Translations under genes and position numbers: made by a program | Assembly (NCBI RefSeq): GCF_001262075.1 | Contig: NZ_CP012073.1 | Span: 434,001-498,000 of the forward strand | Source of the DNA: Ottowia sp. oral taxon 894 | GTDB lineage: Bacteria; Pseudomonadota; Gammaproteobacteria; Burkholderiales; Burkholderiaceae_C | Direction: 5' to 3' | DNA length: 64,000 bases | Notes under the pieces: generated by a model | The model's input: only the letters and a program-made list of their open reading frames with translations | The model's database searches: none | Told to the model about the DNA's origin: nothing | Part shown: in pieces, positions 46,761-57,815 of the stretch | How the letters are laid out: each line of letters starts with the position of its first letter | Position numbering within the stretch: position 1 is the first letter of the stretch

Positions 46761-47693
46761 TTACAGCGCTTTCACCAGTTCGGGCACGGCTTCAAAGAGG
46801 TCGGCTACCAGGCCGTAGTCGGCCACGCTGAAGATGGGGGCGTCCGGGTCTTTGTTGATGGCCACGATGACGCGGCTGCCGCTCATGCCGGCCACGTGCT
46901 GGATGGCGCCGGAAATGCCCACGGCCACGTACAGCTGCGGGGCGACGATCTTGCCCGTCTGGCCCACTTGCAGGTCATTGGGGGCGTAGCCTGCATCCAC
47001 GGCGGCGCGGCTGGCGCCGATGGCGGCGCCCAGCTTGTCGGCCAGCGGGGTGAGCACGGACTGGAACTGCTCGGCGCTGCCCAGCGCGCGGCCGCCGGAG
47101 ACAACGACCTTGGCGGCGGTCAGATCGGGCCGGTCGCTCTTGGCCAGCTCCTGGCCGACGAAGCGGCTCTTGCCGCTGGCGGCCACGGCGGGCACGCTTT
47201 CCACGGCGGCGCTGCCGCCCGTGGCGGCTGCGGCGTCAAAAGCCGTGGTGCGCACGGTGATGACTTTCACCGCGTCGCTGCTTTGCACGGTGGCAATGGC
47301 GTTGCCCGCGTAGATGGGGCGCTCGAAGGTGTCGGCGCCGTCCACCTTGGTGATGTCGCTGATTTGCGAAACATCCAGCTTGGCGGCCACGCGCGGCGCG
47401 GTGTTTTTGCCGCTGGCGGTGGCGGGAAAGAGGATGTGGCTGTAGCCGCCAGCCATAGCCAGCACTTGCGCGGCCAGGTCTTCGGCCAGGCCATGCTCCA
47501 GGGCCGGGCCATCGGCATGCAGCACTTTGGCGACGCCGGCCACTTGCGCGGCGGCTTGCGCGGCAGCGGCGGCGTTGTGGCCTGCGACGAGCACGTGCAC
47601 ATCGCCGCCGCATTGGCGGGCGGCCGTGACGGCGTGCAGCGTGGCGGGCTTGAGGGAGGCGTTGTCGTGTTCGGCGATAACGAGGGCGGTCAT
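46761..47693 (-). CDS. etfA: Electron transfer flavoprotein subunit alpha
   Basis: 310 residues. With EtfB it accepts electrons from acyl-CoA dehydrogenases and passes them to ETF:quinone oxidoreductase. The C-terminal FAD domain is clear: [74 protein letters not shown] then [30 protein letters not shown]. It lies 19 bases after etfB, one operon with a shared terminator. Confidence 0.97.
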   Translation of the reverse strand: MTALVIAEHDNASLKPATLHAVTAARQCGGDVHVLVAGHNAAAAAQAAAQVAGVAKVLHADGPALEHGLAEDLAAQVLAMAGGYSHILFPATASGKNTAPRVAAKLDVSQISDITKVDGADTFERPIYAGNAIATVQSSDAVKVITVRTTAFDAAAATGGSAAVESVPAVAASGKSRFVGQELAKSDRPDLTAAKVVVSGGRALGSAEQFQSVLTPLADKLGAAIGASRAAVDAGYAPNDLQVGQTGKIVAPQLYVAVGISGAIQHVAGMSGSRVIVAINKDPDAPIFSVADYGLVADLFEAVPELVKAL

Positions 47694-47712
47694 GACGATT
47701 CCTTTCTCCTTG

Positions 47713-48462
47713 TCAGATCACTTTGGCTTCGTTCTTGAGCTTGCTGACCAGCTCGGCCACATCGGCCACTTTCACGCCGGCGCTGCGGGCGGGCGGCTCG
47801 GCCACCTTCAGGGTTTTCAGGCGCGCGGCCACGTCCACGCCCAGGTCTTGCGGCGTGATGGTTTCCAGCGGCTTTTTCTTGGCCTTCATGATGTTGGGCA
47901 AGGTGACGTAGCGCGGCTCGTTCAGGCGCAAGTCGGCCGTGACGACGGCGGGCAGCGCCACCGAGATGGTTTGCAGGCCGCCGTCCACTTCACGCGTGGC
48001 TTGCAGCTGCTGATCCTTCACTTCCAGCTTGCTGGCAAAAGCGGCCTGCGGCCAGTCGGCCAAGGCGGCCAGCATCTGGCCCGTCTGGTTGGCATCGTCG
48101 TCAATGGCCTGCTTGCCCAGCAGCACGATTTGCGGCTGCTCCTTGTCCACCACGGCCTTGAGCAGCTTGGCGACGGCCAGCGGCTGCAATTCGGCGTCGG
48201 TCTGCACCAAAATGGCGCGGTCGGCGCCAATGGCCAGCGCGGTGCGCAGGGTTTCCTGGTTTTGCGCCACGCCGCAAGAGACGGCGACAACTTCTGTCAC
48301 CACGCCTTTTTCCTTCAGACGCACCGCCTCCTCCACGGCGATTTCGTCAAAGGGGTTCATGCTCATCTTGACGTTGGCGGTTTCCACCCCGCTTTGGTCG
48401 CTTTTGACGCGAACCTTCACGTTGTAGTCCACCACGCGCTTGACGGCGACAAGTGCTTTCAT
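47713..48462 (-). CDS. etfB: Electron transfer flavoprotein subunit beta
   Basis: 249 residues, the usual length. It begins [41 protein letters not shown] and [15 protein letters not shown] are typical, as is [42 protein letters not shown], the ETF-beta signature. It binds AMP in the family. GGAGAAAGCAGC precedes the ATG. Confidence 0.97.
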   Translation of the reverse strand: MKALVAVKRVVDYNVKVRVKSDQSGVETANVKMSMNPFDEIAVEEAVRLKEKGVVTEVVAVSCGVAQNQETLRTALAIGADRAILVQTDAELQPLAVAKLLKAVVDKEQPQIVLLGKQAIDDDANQTGQMLAALADWPQAAFASKLEVKDQQLQATREVDGGLQTISVALPAVVTADLRLNEPRYVTLPNIMKAKKKPLETITPQDLGVDVAARLKTLKVAEPPARSAGVKVADVAELVSKLKNEAKVI

Positions 48463-48667
48463 GCTGCTTTCTCCTTAGGTGACTGATGAGAACGATGTGA
48501 TGCAAACAATTTTATTCGGCAGGTGTTACGTTTTAACCGTATGAGCGGCAGGCTCAGGGTTATCCCTAGGGTGCTTGAATGCCTGCGAACGGGGCTGCGC
48601 GGCGGCGGGCTTCAGGCGGTGTTTTCAGCCGCCAGACGGCGAAACGCGAGCCTGTGGGCAGTGTCTG

Positions 48668-48757
48668 GTTCAGCTCCTTGATTGATAGCGCCATCGTGAG
48701 CTTCCACTAGGACATCAGGCTGTTTCCAGGCCGTAAATTCGCTCCTTTTTCTGATGC
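48668..48757. repeat. Family A repeat with inverted core, copy 16
   Basis: Both outer arms are minus-oriented (CAGCTCCTTGATTGATAGC on the left, TAAATTCGCTCCTTTTTCTG on the right). The middle reads TTCCACTAGGACATCAGGCT, the plus orientation of the core. About 28 bases (48700-48727) are reversed relative to the arms. It lies between etfB and the divergent zapB-like gene; the rest of 48463-48857 holds no gene. Confidence 0.7.
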
Positions 48758-48857
48758 CGTCTCGCATGTCTTTCGCCCGCGAGGGCCGCCCGCATGGCGG
48801 GCTGCGCGGCAGGGGAGAAAACTAGAATTCGCGCTTTTGCCGCCTCTGCATTGCCTC

Positions 48858-49073
48858 ATGAGTTCTTCCCTGTTGCCCCGGATCGTTGAGCGCGTGGATC
48901 GCCTGTTGGCGCGATACGCCCAGTTACGCAGCGCCAATGCCTTGCTCAAGCTGCAAGTGCAGGCGCTCACGCAGGAGCGTGACAGTCTTCAGTCACGCCT
49001 GACAGCGGCGCGGTCGCGCAATGAAGAGCTTCTGAGCCACTTGGCCCGGCTGGGGCAGGAGGCGCCGCGATGA
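48858..49073 (+). CDS. ZapB-like coiled-coil cell division protein
   Basis: 71 residues, almost entirely a coiled coil with heptads (IVERVDRLLARYAQLRSANALLKLQVQALTQERDSLQSRL). Small proteins of this kind are encoded before zapA in many proteobacteria (TIGR02449 type) and are thought to act at the division ring. Its stop overlaps the zapA ATG by four bases, so translation is coupled. The start was set at MSSSLLPRI; an in-frame ATG seven codons upstream exists. Confidence 0.75.
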   Translation: MSSSLLPRIVERVDRLLARYAQLRSANALLKLQVQALTQERDSLQSRLTAARSRNEELLSHLARLGQEAPR

Positions 49074-49435
49074 AGCAGCCGGTGACCGCGCCTGCCGCGC
49101 AGACTGAAGTGCAAATCATGGGGGAGAGCTACGTGCTGGCCTGCCCGGCGGGCAGTGAAAGGCGCCTGGCTGAGGCCGTGGCCCGCGTGGATGAAGCCAT
49201 GTGCCAGATTCGCAGCAGCGGCAAGCTGCGCGCCCGTGAGCGTATTGCGGTGCTGGCGGCCCTCAATCTGGTGTTTGACCGCGATACGGCTGCGCCAGCC
49301 AAGGCGGCGCGGCCTGCCGCTGCGCCTGAAGCGCCTGCTTCAGGCGAGGGTCTGCCTGCCAGCGATGAGGCTGCGCTGGCAGCCTTGTTGCAGCGGCTGG
49401 ATGAAGCCCTGGCGGACGATGGCGCAGAGGAATGA
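49070..49435 (+). CDS. zapA: Cell division protein ZapA
   Basis: 121 residues. ZapA binds and bundles FtsZ filaments. VQIMGESYVLACPAGSERRLAEAVARVDEAMCQIRSSGKLRARERIAVLAALNLVFD is the full ZapA domain (residues 14-70). An Ala/Pro-rich linker and a helical tail follow. It is coupled to the zapB-like gene and followed by the likely 6S RNA, a known gene order in proteobacteria. Confidence 0.9.
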   Translation: MKQPVTAPAAQTEVQIMGESYVLACPAGSERRLAEAVARVDEAMCQIRSSGKLRARERIAVLAALNLVFDRDTAAPAKAARPAAAPEAPASGEGLPASDEAALAALLQRLDEALADDGAEE

Positions 49436-49454
49436 ACGCATGGCCCGCGCTGCT

Positions 49455-49625
49455 TTGGCTGCCTGAAGCAGATTTGTCTGGGCGGCGGAAAGGCTGAAGG
49501 AGCGATGCGGCGGAGGTGGCGCTTTGCGGCATTGCAAATGCCTTGATAGGCCAGCCCATTCGCGGTTCGCTCCCCTGGGCCAGACTTTGAACGGGTTTCG
49601 ACGCATTTGCCAGAAGGGCCGTTTT
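49455..49625 (+). ncRNA. ssrS: Probable 6S RNA
   Basis: It lies right after zapA, where 6S RNA is found in many proteobacteria. A long rod-like fold is possible: GGAGCGATGCGG pairs with CGCGGTTCGCTCC, enclosing GGTGGC with GCCAGCC. The downstream strand reads CCCCTGGGCCAGACTTTGAACGGGTTTCGACGC, resembling the 3' half of known 6S RNAs (AACCAAGGGTTCAAGGGTT region of E. coli). Exact ends are uncertain. Function would be binding sigma70 RNA polymerase in stationary phase. Confidence 0.55.
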
Positions 49626-49674
49626 TTTGCGTTTGATGGCGCAGCCGTTTCCTGACGCTTCCTGAATTTCGCGC

Positions 49675-50811
49675 TTGAAGAGCCTGGCCGCATCGCGCGT
49701 CATCTTGTTTTGTTTCTGTATTTTTTCTGTGCTGGCTTCTGGCTTTTGGCAATCCGCCCTCACTGCTGAACAGGCCAGCGCCTGGCCGCTGTGGCTGCGC
49801 GTGAGCGCGGCCGTGTCTGAGCTGGCGGCCTTCTGGCCGCTGCTGCTGGCTTGCATTCCGGCCTTGGCGATTTGCCTGGACCGTGTGGCAGGTGAGCCGC
49901 CCATGCGCTGGCACCCCGTGGCGTGGATGGGGCATGCGCTGCTGTGGCTGGGCGTGCGCATTGCGCCGCCTGCCGCATCGGCTTCTTCAGGCGCGGATTG
50001 GCCTGCCTTCTGGCGTGGCGCGGCGGCCTGGCTGGCAGGCGCGGGCCTGTTTGCAGGGGCGGCCTGGGGGCTGCAAGCCTGGCTGCTCACCCAGCCCGCC
50101 TGGCTGGCCACGCTGGCGCTGGCGCTGTGCCTGAAAACCTTGCTGGCCTGGGCCATGCTGCATGACGAGGTGCTGGCGGTTGAAGCCGCCCTGCAGGGCG
50201 GCCTGCCGGCGGGGCGCGCCCGCCTGGCCCGGCTGGTGAGCCGCGACACGGCGCAGCTCACATCCAGCGAAGTGCGTGAAAGCGCCATCGAGAGCCTGGC
50301 TGAAAACCTGAACGACTCGGTCATTGCCCCGCTGCTGTGGTTTGTGCTGCTGGGCCTGCCAGGCGCGGCGCTCTATCGCTTTGCCAATACGGCAGATGCC
50401 ATGTGGGGCTACCGCGCCGCGCGCGAGCTGGGCGGCGTGGCGCGCCAGTGGGAATGGGCGGGCAAATGGGCCGCCCGTGCAGACGACGCCCTTTCCTGGC
50501 TGCCCGCCCGCCTGACGGCCGCGCTGCTATGGCTGGCGGCCGGGCGGCTGGCCTTGCGGCGCGGGCGGGCGCTGGCCGCCTTGCCAGAGCAGGCACGCCA
50601 AACCCCGTCGCCCAATAGCGGCTGGCCCATGGCCGCCGTGGCGCTGCTGCTGGGCGTGCGCCTGGGAAAGCCGGGCAGTTACACCCTCAACCCCGCAGGC
50701 CGCGCGCCTGAGCCGGCTGATCTGCTGCGCGCCTGCGCCCTGGGTTCGCGCGCCATTTTGGGCGCTGCGCTGCTGGGCAGCTTCGCTCTGATGGCGCTCA
50801 TCCTGGCGTAG
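49675..50811 (+). CDS. cobD: Adenosylcobinamide-phosphate synthase CobD/CbiB
   Basis: Up to 378 residues. It makes adenosylcobinamide(-phosphate) from adenosylcobyric acid in cobalamin synthesis. CLDRVAGEPPMRWHPVAWMGHAL is the family N-terminus, and LVSRDTAQLTSSEVRESAIESLAENLNDSVIAPLLWFVLLGLPGAALYRFANTADAMWGYR the signature block. Several membrane helices follow. The start is unsure: no ATG precedes the conserved region, TTG at 49675 gives the longest form, and GTG at 49801 would give about 336 residues. No other cobalamin gene or cobalamin riboswitch is adjacent. Confidence 0.9.
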   Translation: MKSLAASRVILFCFCIFSVLASGFWQSALTAEQASAWPLWLRVSAAVSELAAFWPLLLACIPALAICLDRVAGEPPMRWHPVAWMGHALLWLGVRIAPPAASASSGADWPAFWRGAAAWLAGAGLFAGAAWGLQAWLLTQPAWLATLALALCLKTLLAWAMLHDEVLAVEAALQGGLPAGRARLARLVSRDTAQLTSSEVRESAIESLAENLNDSVIAPLLWFVLLGLPGAALYRFANTADAMWGYRAARELGGVARQWEWAGKWAARADDALSWLPARLTAALLWLAAGRLALRRGRALAALPEQARQTPSPNSGWPMAAVALLLGVRLGKPGSYTLNPAGRAPEPADLLRACALGSRAILGAALLGSFALMALILA

Positions 50812-51042
50812 CAGGGGCTGAAAATTTGTTCAGAGTTTGAATCGGCGGCGGCGAACCGGTCAGACGAAACCGCCGTTATCCAAGCGCCACAATGGCGGCC
50901 CGGCTTTGCCCGACGCCGGTTTTGACGCAGCGCGAAAGCGGCGCCCGGCTCTGGGCCGCAAAGCGGCCATCAGCCTTGCATGCGCCGCGCGCTGGAATCA
51001 AAGAGCCGGATCATCCCCAACAAGATAGGAGCGACTTTCATC

Positions 51043-52179
51043 ATGTCATCAACCCAATCTCTTTCCATCGGCATTGCGGGCGCGGGCCTGCTGGGGCGCT
51101 TGCTGGCGTGGCAGCTGTCGCGCGCGGGGCACCGCGTGAGCGTGTTTGACGTGGCCCGTGGCCCCGGCCCCGTATTCCGCAGCCAGGCGGACGATTCTGA
51201 TGTGCCCACGGCGGCAGGTTTCACGGCGGCGGGCATGCTCAGCCCGCTGGCGGAGCTGGATACGGTGGAGCCTGCCGTGGCGGCGCTGGGCTGGCGCTCC
51301 ATCGCCCTGTGGCGCGACATTGCCGCCGCGCTGCCGCAGCGCCCCATGTTCCGCAGTGAGGGCAGCCTGATGCTGGCCCACCGCGAAGACCTGGGCGCGG
51401 CGCAGCGCGTGCTGGAGCGCCTGCGCACGGCCTGCGAAACCCAGGCCTGGCAAAACCTCAGCCCCCCCGAAGGCGTGCAGCCGCTGGAGCTGGCGCGGCT
51501 GCGCGAGCTGGAGCCTGCCTTGCAAGGCCCCGCGCACGCCTGGCTGCTGCCGGGCGAAGGGCAGCTGGACGCCGTGGCCATGATGATGGCCCTGCACGAC
51601 GACAGCCCCGGCGCGCAATGGCACTGGAGCCGCCCCGTGCGCTGCGTGGAAGAAAACGGCACGCTGCACTTTGCAGACGGCGGCCAGGCCGCGTTTGACG
51701 CCGTGATCGACACGCGCGGCGTGGGCGCGCAAGCCAGCCGGCAAGGCGCATGCGCCAGCGCATCGCCCGTCTTTGACGTGCGCGGCGTGCGCGGCGAAGT
51801 CATCTGGCTGCAAGCGCCCGCCCACGGCCTCACGCGCCTGACACGCCTGCTGCACCCGCGCCACGGCGTCTACATCGTGCCGCGCTCGCCCGATCTGCTC
51901 TTGATTGGCGCCAGCGAACTGGAAACCGAAGACCGCAGCCCTGCCAGCCTGCGCAGCACCGTCGAGCTGCTGGCCGCCGCCCACAGCGCCATGCCCGCCC
52001 TGGCCGAAGCGCGCATCCTGCGGCTGGATGTGAACCTGCGCCCCGCGCTGCCCGACAACAACCCCTGCACCGAATGGCGCGGCCGCTGCCTGCGCATCAA
52101 CGGCCTGTTCCGCCACGGCTGGCTGCTGGCCCCCGCGCTGACCGAGCAGGCCATGCAACTGACAGGCTGGCTGAAATAA
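51043..52179 (+). CDS. thiO: ThiO-like FAD-dependent glycine oxidase
   Basis: 378 residues of the DAO (D-amino acid oxidase) fold. IGIAGAGLLGRLLAWQLSRAGHRVSVFD is the FAD-binding start; AAGFTAAGMLSPLAELD matches the AAGML block of ThiO proteins. DTRGVGAQ replaces the usual NCAG-like strand. RGVRGEVIWLQAP, HPRHGVYIVPRS and INGLFRHGWLLAPAL (GHGRxGxLLAP equivalent) close the fold. ThiO makes the glycine imine for thiazole synthesis in ThiG-dependent pathways that lack ThiH. The window's thiS is far away. Another FAD amine oxidase cannot be excluded. Confidence 0.8.
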   Translation: MSSTQSLSIGIAGAGLLGRLLAWQLSRAGHRVSVFDVARGPGPVFRSQADDSDVPTAAGFTAAGMLSPLAELDTVEPAVAALGWRSIALWRDIAAALPQRPMFRSEGSLMLAHREDLGAAQRVLERLRTACETQAWQNLSPPEGVQPLELARLRELEPALQGPAHAWLLPGEGQLDAVAMMMALHDDSPGAQWHWSRPVRCVEENGTLHFADGGQAAFDAVIDTRGVGAQASRQGACASASPVFDVRGVRGEVIWLQAPAHGLTRLTRLLHPRHGVYIVPRSPDLLLIGASELETEDRSPASLRSTVELLAAAHSAMPALAEARILRLDVNLRPALPDNNPCTEWRGRCLRINGLFRHGWLLAPALTEQAMQLTGWLK

Positions 52180-52296
52180 GAGCCTGTTCAGAGCCTGGCC
52201 GTGAGAGGCCAAAACGCGGACCGGGATGGGTTGCAACGCCGCAAAGCGCCCGGATCCGCGCTTTTCGCGCCCACGGACAGGCTCCGAATAAGCTCC
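52180..52296. repeat. Long-stem inverted repeat, family B copy 2
   Basis: GAGCCTGTTCAGAGCCTGGCC and AACGCGGACCGGG on the left pair with CCCGGATCCGCGCTTTTCGCG and GGACAGGCTCCGAATAAGCTC on the right, around TTGCAACGCCGCAAAG. It starts directly after the thiO stop and could act as a terminator. A minus-oriented family A copy follows 41 bases on. Confidence 0.85.
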
Positions 52297-52337
52297 AGGA
52301 GCGCAACGCGCCATGCTGGCAACGTGAAATACACGGC

Positions 52338-52428
52338 GTATTCGCTACTCTATTCATAGCAATACGTCCTAGTCAATACTGCGCAAGGCGGTATTTCGAC
52401 CCCATCAAATTCGCTCTTGTTTTTGATA
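52338..52428 (-). repeat. 90-bp interspersed repeat, family A copy 17
   Basis: Minus-oriented: TATTCGCTACTCTATTCATAGC, ATACGTCCTAGT core, far arm AAATTCGCTCTTGTTTTTGA. It lies between the convergent thiO and DUF192 genes. Confidence 0.88.
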
Positions 52429-52498
52429 CCACCCGACGGGCTGGCTTCAAGAGACCTTCTGCGCCCGGCAGCCGCTTGGCACGGCCAAGCAGCCCGGC

Positions 52499-52948
52499 TC
52501 AATCGCGTGAAACGGGCAAACCCTTGAGCTTCATGCCCGCCTGTAGCTTGCGCTGGCTGAACCAGCCTTGATTCACTTCCAGCACATAGCGCACGGGGCG
52601 GCTGGAGCAGTGCGTGTTCTCGTCCAGCGGCTGCATGTCAGCCAGATTGACGATCACGCCGTCATCCGCCACAAAGGCGGCAGTCAGGGGAATGAGGGTG
52701 TCCTTCATCCAGAAGCACTGCACGCCAGGCCGCTCGAACACGAACAACATGCCTTCGTGCTCAGGCATGCTGCGCCGGTGCATCAGGCCCACTTGGCGCT
52801 GCCAGTCGGTTTGCGCCAATTGAACATCGATGTGATGCATGCCGATAGTGAGCGTCGCGCGGGGCAAATCCATTTGCGGCGCAGGCGGCGTGGCTTGGGC
52901 GCAGGCCAAAGCGGGGCAGAGCAAAGCGGCGGAAATCAGGGTTTTCAT
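52499..52948 (-). CDS. DUF192-domain exported protein
   Basis: 149 residues with a signal peptide (to about residue 18, LACAQA). The DUF192 domain is complete: VQLAQTDWQRQVGLMHRRSMPEHEGMLFVFERPGVQCFWMKDTLIPLTAAFVADDGVIVNLADMQPLD, with the conserved RxxGLMxR and FWMKxTxxPL segments. CSSRPVRYVLEVNQGWF is the typical end. The family is periplasmic; function unknown. Divergent from icd. Confidence 0.88.
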   Translation of the reverse strand: MKTLISAALLCPALACAQATPPAPQMDLPRATLTIGMHHIDVQLAQTDWQRQVGLMHRRSMPEHEGMLFVFERPGVQCFWMKDTLIPLTAAFVADDGVIVNLADMQPLDENTHCSSRPVRYVLEVNQGWFSQRKLQAGMKLKGLPVSRD

Positions 52949-53097
52949 GGGTGAAACTCGAAAAAAGCAAAGCGGCTCCAGGCAAAGCTGGCCGCTAAAA
53001 TCGCGCGTGGCCTTGCAGGCGCGAAACGCGCCGCAAACAGGCGGGAAATTGCAAAGGCCCGCGCCATTTTCCTTGTTTTTACCGGAGAGATGATTCA

Positions 53098-54351
<1,254 letters not shown>

Positions 54352-54372
54352 CAACTCAGCCGGTTGCCAGGA

Positions 54373-54405
54373 AAACCCCGTTCTCGAATAGAGACCGGGG
54401 TTTTT
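54373..54405 (+). terminator. Terminator of icd
   Basis: AAAACCCCG pairs with CGGGGTTTTT around an inner TCTC/GAGA stem, followed by T residues. It lies 22 bases after the icd stop and, being near symmetrical, may also serve rodA on the other strand. Confidence 0.88.
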
Positions 54406-54446
54406 CTTTTCTGATTCGGCCGTGCGGCAGAAACTGCTCACACTTC

Positions 54447-55631
54447 CTATGCCAACAGCGCCTTGCGCTGCTGCTCGGCCAGCCAGCGCGCGCGGCTGAC
54501 GGACATGAGAATGCCCAGCGCCACGCCCAGCGTCACCATCGCCGTGCCGCCGTAGCTGATGAAAGGCAGCGGCACGCCCACCACGGGCAGCACGCCGCTG
54601 ACCATGCCGATGTTCACGAAGGCGTAGGCAAAGAAGATGGTGCTCACCGCCGCCGCCAGCAGCCGCGAAAACAGCGTGGGCGCCACAGCGGAAAGGGCCA
54701 GCGCGCGCAGCACCAGGCACCAGAAGCCAAAAATCAGCAGCAGGTTGCCCGCCAGGCCGAATTCTTCGGAAAAGGCGGCAAAGATGAAATCGGTGGTGCG
54801 CTCGGGAATGAACTCCAGATGCGTCTGCGTGCCCTGCATGAAGCCCTTGCCGTGCAGCCCGCCCGAGCCGATGGCAATCATGGCTTGCAGGATGTGAAAG
54901 CCCTTGCCCAGCGGGTCGCGCATGGGGTCCAGCAGCGTGCACACGCGCTGGCGCTGGTACTCGCGCAGCACGTGCCAGTCCACCCCGTCGGCACAAAGCT
55001 CATCGCCAAAAAACACGATGCCCGCCACGCCCGCCAGCGCCAGCGCCACCGGCGGCAGCACCCAGCGCCAGGGCAGCCCGGCGAAAAAAATCACGGCCAG
55101 GCCGCTGGCCATGACCAGCAGCGCCGTGCCCAGATCAGGCTGCTTCATGATGAGCGCCACCGGCACGGCCAGCAGCGCAAAAGCGCCCGCAAAGTCCACC
55201 GCCCGGCTGCGCCCCTGCCCCTGCCGCCACTGAAACCAGCAGGCCAGCATGAGCGGCACGGCAATCTTCATGATCTCGCTGGGCTGAATCACCACGCCCA
55301 CATTCAGCCAGCGCTGCGCGCCTTTTTTGGTGATGCCAAACAGCGCCACCGCCACCAGCAGCAGCACGCCCGCCGTGTAAACCGGCACGGCCAGCCGCAT
55401 CAGCCGCTGCGGCGGCGCTTGCGCCACCACGAACATGATGGCCGCCGCCAGCAGCATGTTGCGCCCGTGCATGACAAAGCGCGTGCCGTGGTCAAAGCCG
55501 GAGGAATACATGATGGTCAGCCCCAGCCCCGCCAGCAGCAGCACGGCGGCCAGCAGCGGCCCGTCAAACCCCCGGAACATGGGCAGCACGCGCTGCCACC
55601 AGGGCGGCGTGTCAAAAGCAGTGGCTTGCAT
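54447..55631 (-). CDS. rodA: Rod shape-determining protein RodA
   Basis: 394 residues with about ten membrane helices. RodA is a SEDS glycan polymerase that elongates the cell wall with PBP2. LTIMYSSGFDHGTRFVMHGRN, RWLNVGVVIQPSEIMKIAVPLMLAC, MKQPDLGTALLV (the conserved Asp region), FIPERTTDFIFAAFSEEFGLAGNLLL and VGVPLPFISYGGTAMVTLGVALGILMS are SEDS signatures. PBP2 (mrdA) would normally be upstream but is not adjacent here; the flank is repeats. Confidence 0.95.
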   Translation of the reverse strand: MQATAFDTPPWWQRVLPMFRGFDGPLLAAVLLLAGLGLTIMYSSGFDHGTRFVMHGRNMLLAAAIMFVVAQAPPQRLMRLAVPVYTAGVLLLVAVALFGITKKGAQRWLNVGVVIQPSEIMKIAVPLMLACWFQWRQGQGRSRAVDFAGAFALLAVPVALIMKQPDLGTALLVMASGLAVIFFAGLPWRWVLPPVALALAGVAGIVFFGDELCADGVDWHVLREYQRQRVCTLLDPMRDPLGKGFHILQAMIAIGSGGLHGKGFMQGTQTHLEFIPERTTDFIFAAFSEEFGLAGNLLLIFGFWCLVLRALALSAVAPTLFSRLLAAAVSTIFFAYAFVNIGMVSGVLPVVGVPLPFISYGGTAMVTLGVALGILMSVSRARWLAEQQRKALLA

Positions 55632-55698
55632 GGATGAAAAAGCGAAAGCGCAAAAGAAAAACGGCGGCGGCAGGCGGCCTGATTATGAAATAGGCGGC

Positions 55699-55787
55699 AG
55701 GAATCGCTCTTAATTCAATAGCGCAAAGTCCTGGTGAGATGGCGCGAAAGCCGTTTTTCACTCGTCAAATTTGCTCCTTTTATTGAG
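55699..55787 (-). repeat. 90-bp interspersed repeat, family A copy 18
   Basis: Minus-oriented and diverged: GAATCGCTCTTAATTCAATAGC, AAAGTCCTGGTG core, far arm CAAATTTGCTCCTTTTATTG. It lies upstream of rodA. Confidence 0.8.
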
Positions 55788-55869
55788 TGAAGTTCTTCTG
55801 CTTTCTTCAGGGCGCAGGTTCTGCCTGGCCGTTGCTGCGCCAGCAAGGCGGCTTTCGCCAGCCGTTCTG

Positions 55870-56026
55870 GGGGCCTGCTCGGAGTTTGTCTGTGGAGACG
55901 AAAACATGGCCTCGAACACTCTTGGCCTTGCAAGTCTCAGCAGGCTACAAGACCCCCCGTTTGCGTTTTGCAGCGCATCCCGATTCCTGCGCTTTTGCGC
56001 CCCATGGCCAGACTGCAAGCAGGATC
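55870..56026. repeat. Inverted repeat, family B (diverged, longer)
   Basis: GGCCTGCTCGGAGTTTGTCTG and GAGACGAAAACATGG on the left pair loosely with CGCTTTTGCGCCCCATGGCCAG and GCAAGCAGGATC on the right. The loop is longer than in other copies. A minus-oriented family A copy follows 19 bases on. Confidence 0.55.
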
Positions 56027-56045
56027 AAAGAAGGAAAGCTGCCGC

Positions 56046-56136
56046 GATTAGCTCCTCTATCCATAGCATGACGTCCTAGTGGAGATTGCGCAGGCAGGCA
56101 TTTCAGCCCCCTCAAATTTGCTCTTCTTTTTGAATG
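56046..56136 (-). repeat. 90-bp interspersed repeat, family A copy 19
   Basis: Minus-oriented: TTAGCTCCTCTATCCATAGC, ATGACGTCCTAGTGGA core, far arm CAAATTTGCTCTTCTTTTTG. It lies 36 bases past the argH stop. Confidence 0.92.
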
Positions 56137-56172
56137 CAATCAGGCTGGCGGGGCGGCTTTGTGAGCAGGTTT

Positions 56173-57636
<1,464 letters not shown>

Positions 57637-57815
57637 GGGCTTTCGGGGAAAAAAGCAGGGAAGGGCTGAAAAAGAGATTTGAAAAACAAACGCGCCCAAG
57701 CCGGAAAAACGGCGAAAAAAAATGGCAAAAGCGGAAAAAGGCGGCGTTTGCAGGGCTGGCGCTTGTTGTGGTTATCACAAATAATTGACACACTTTCCTG
57801 TGTGTTGCAAAGCCC

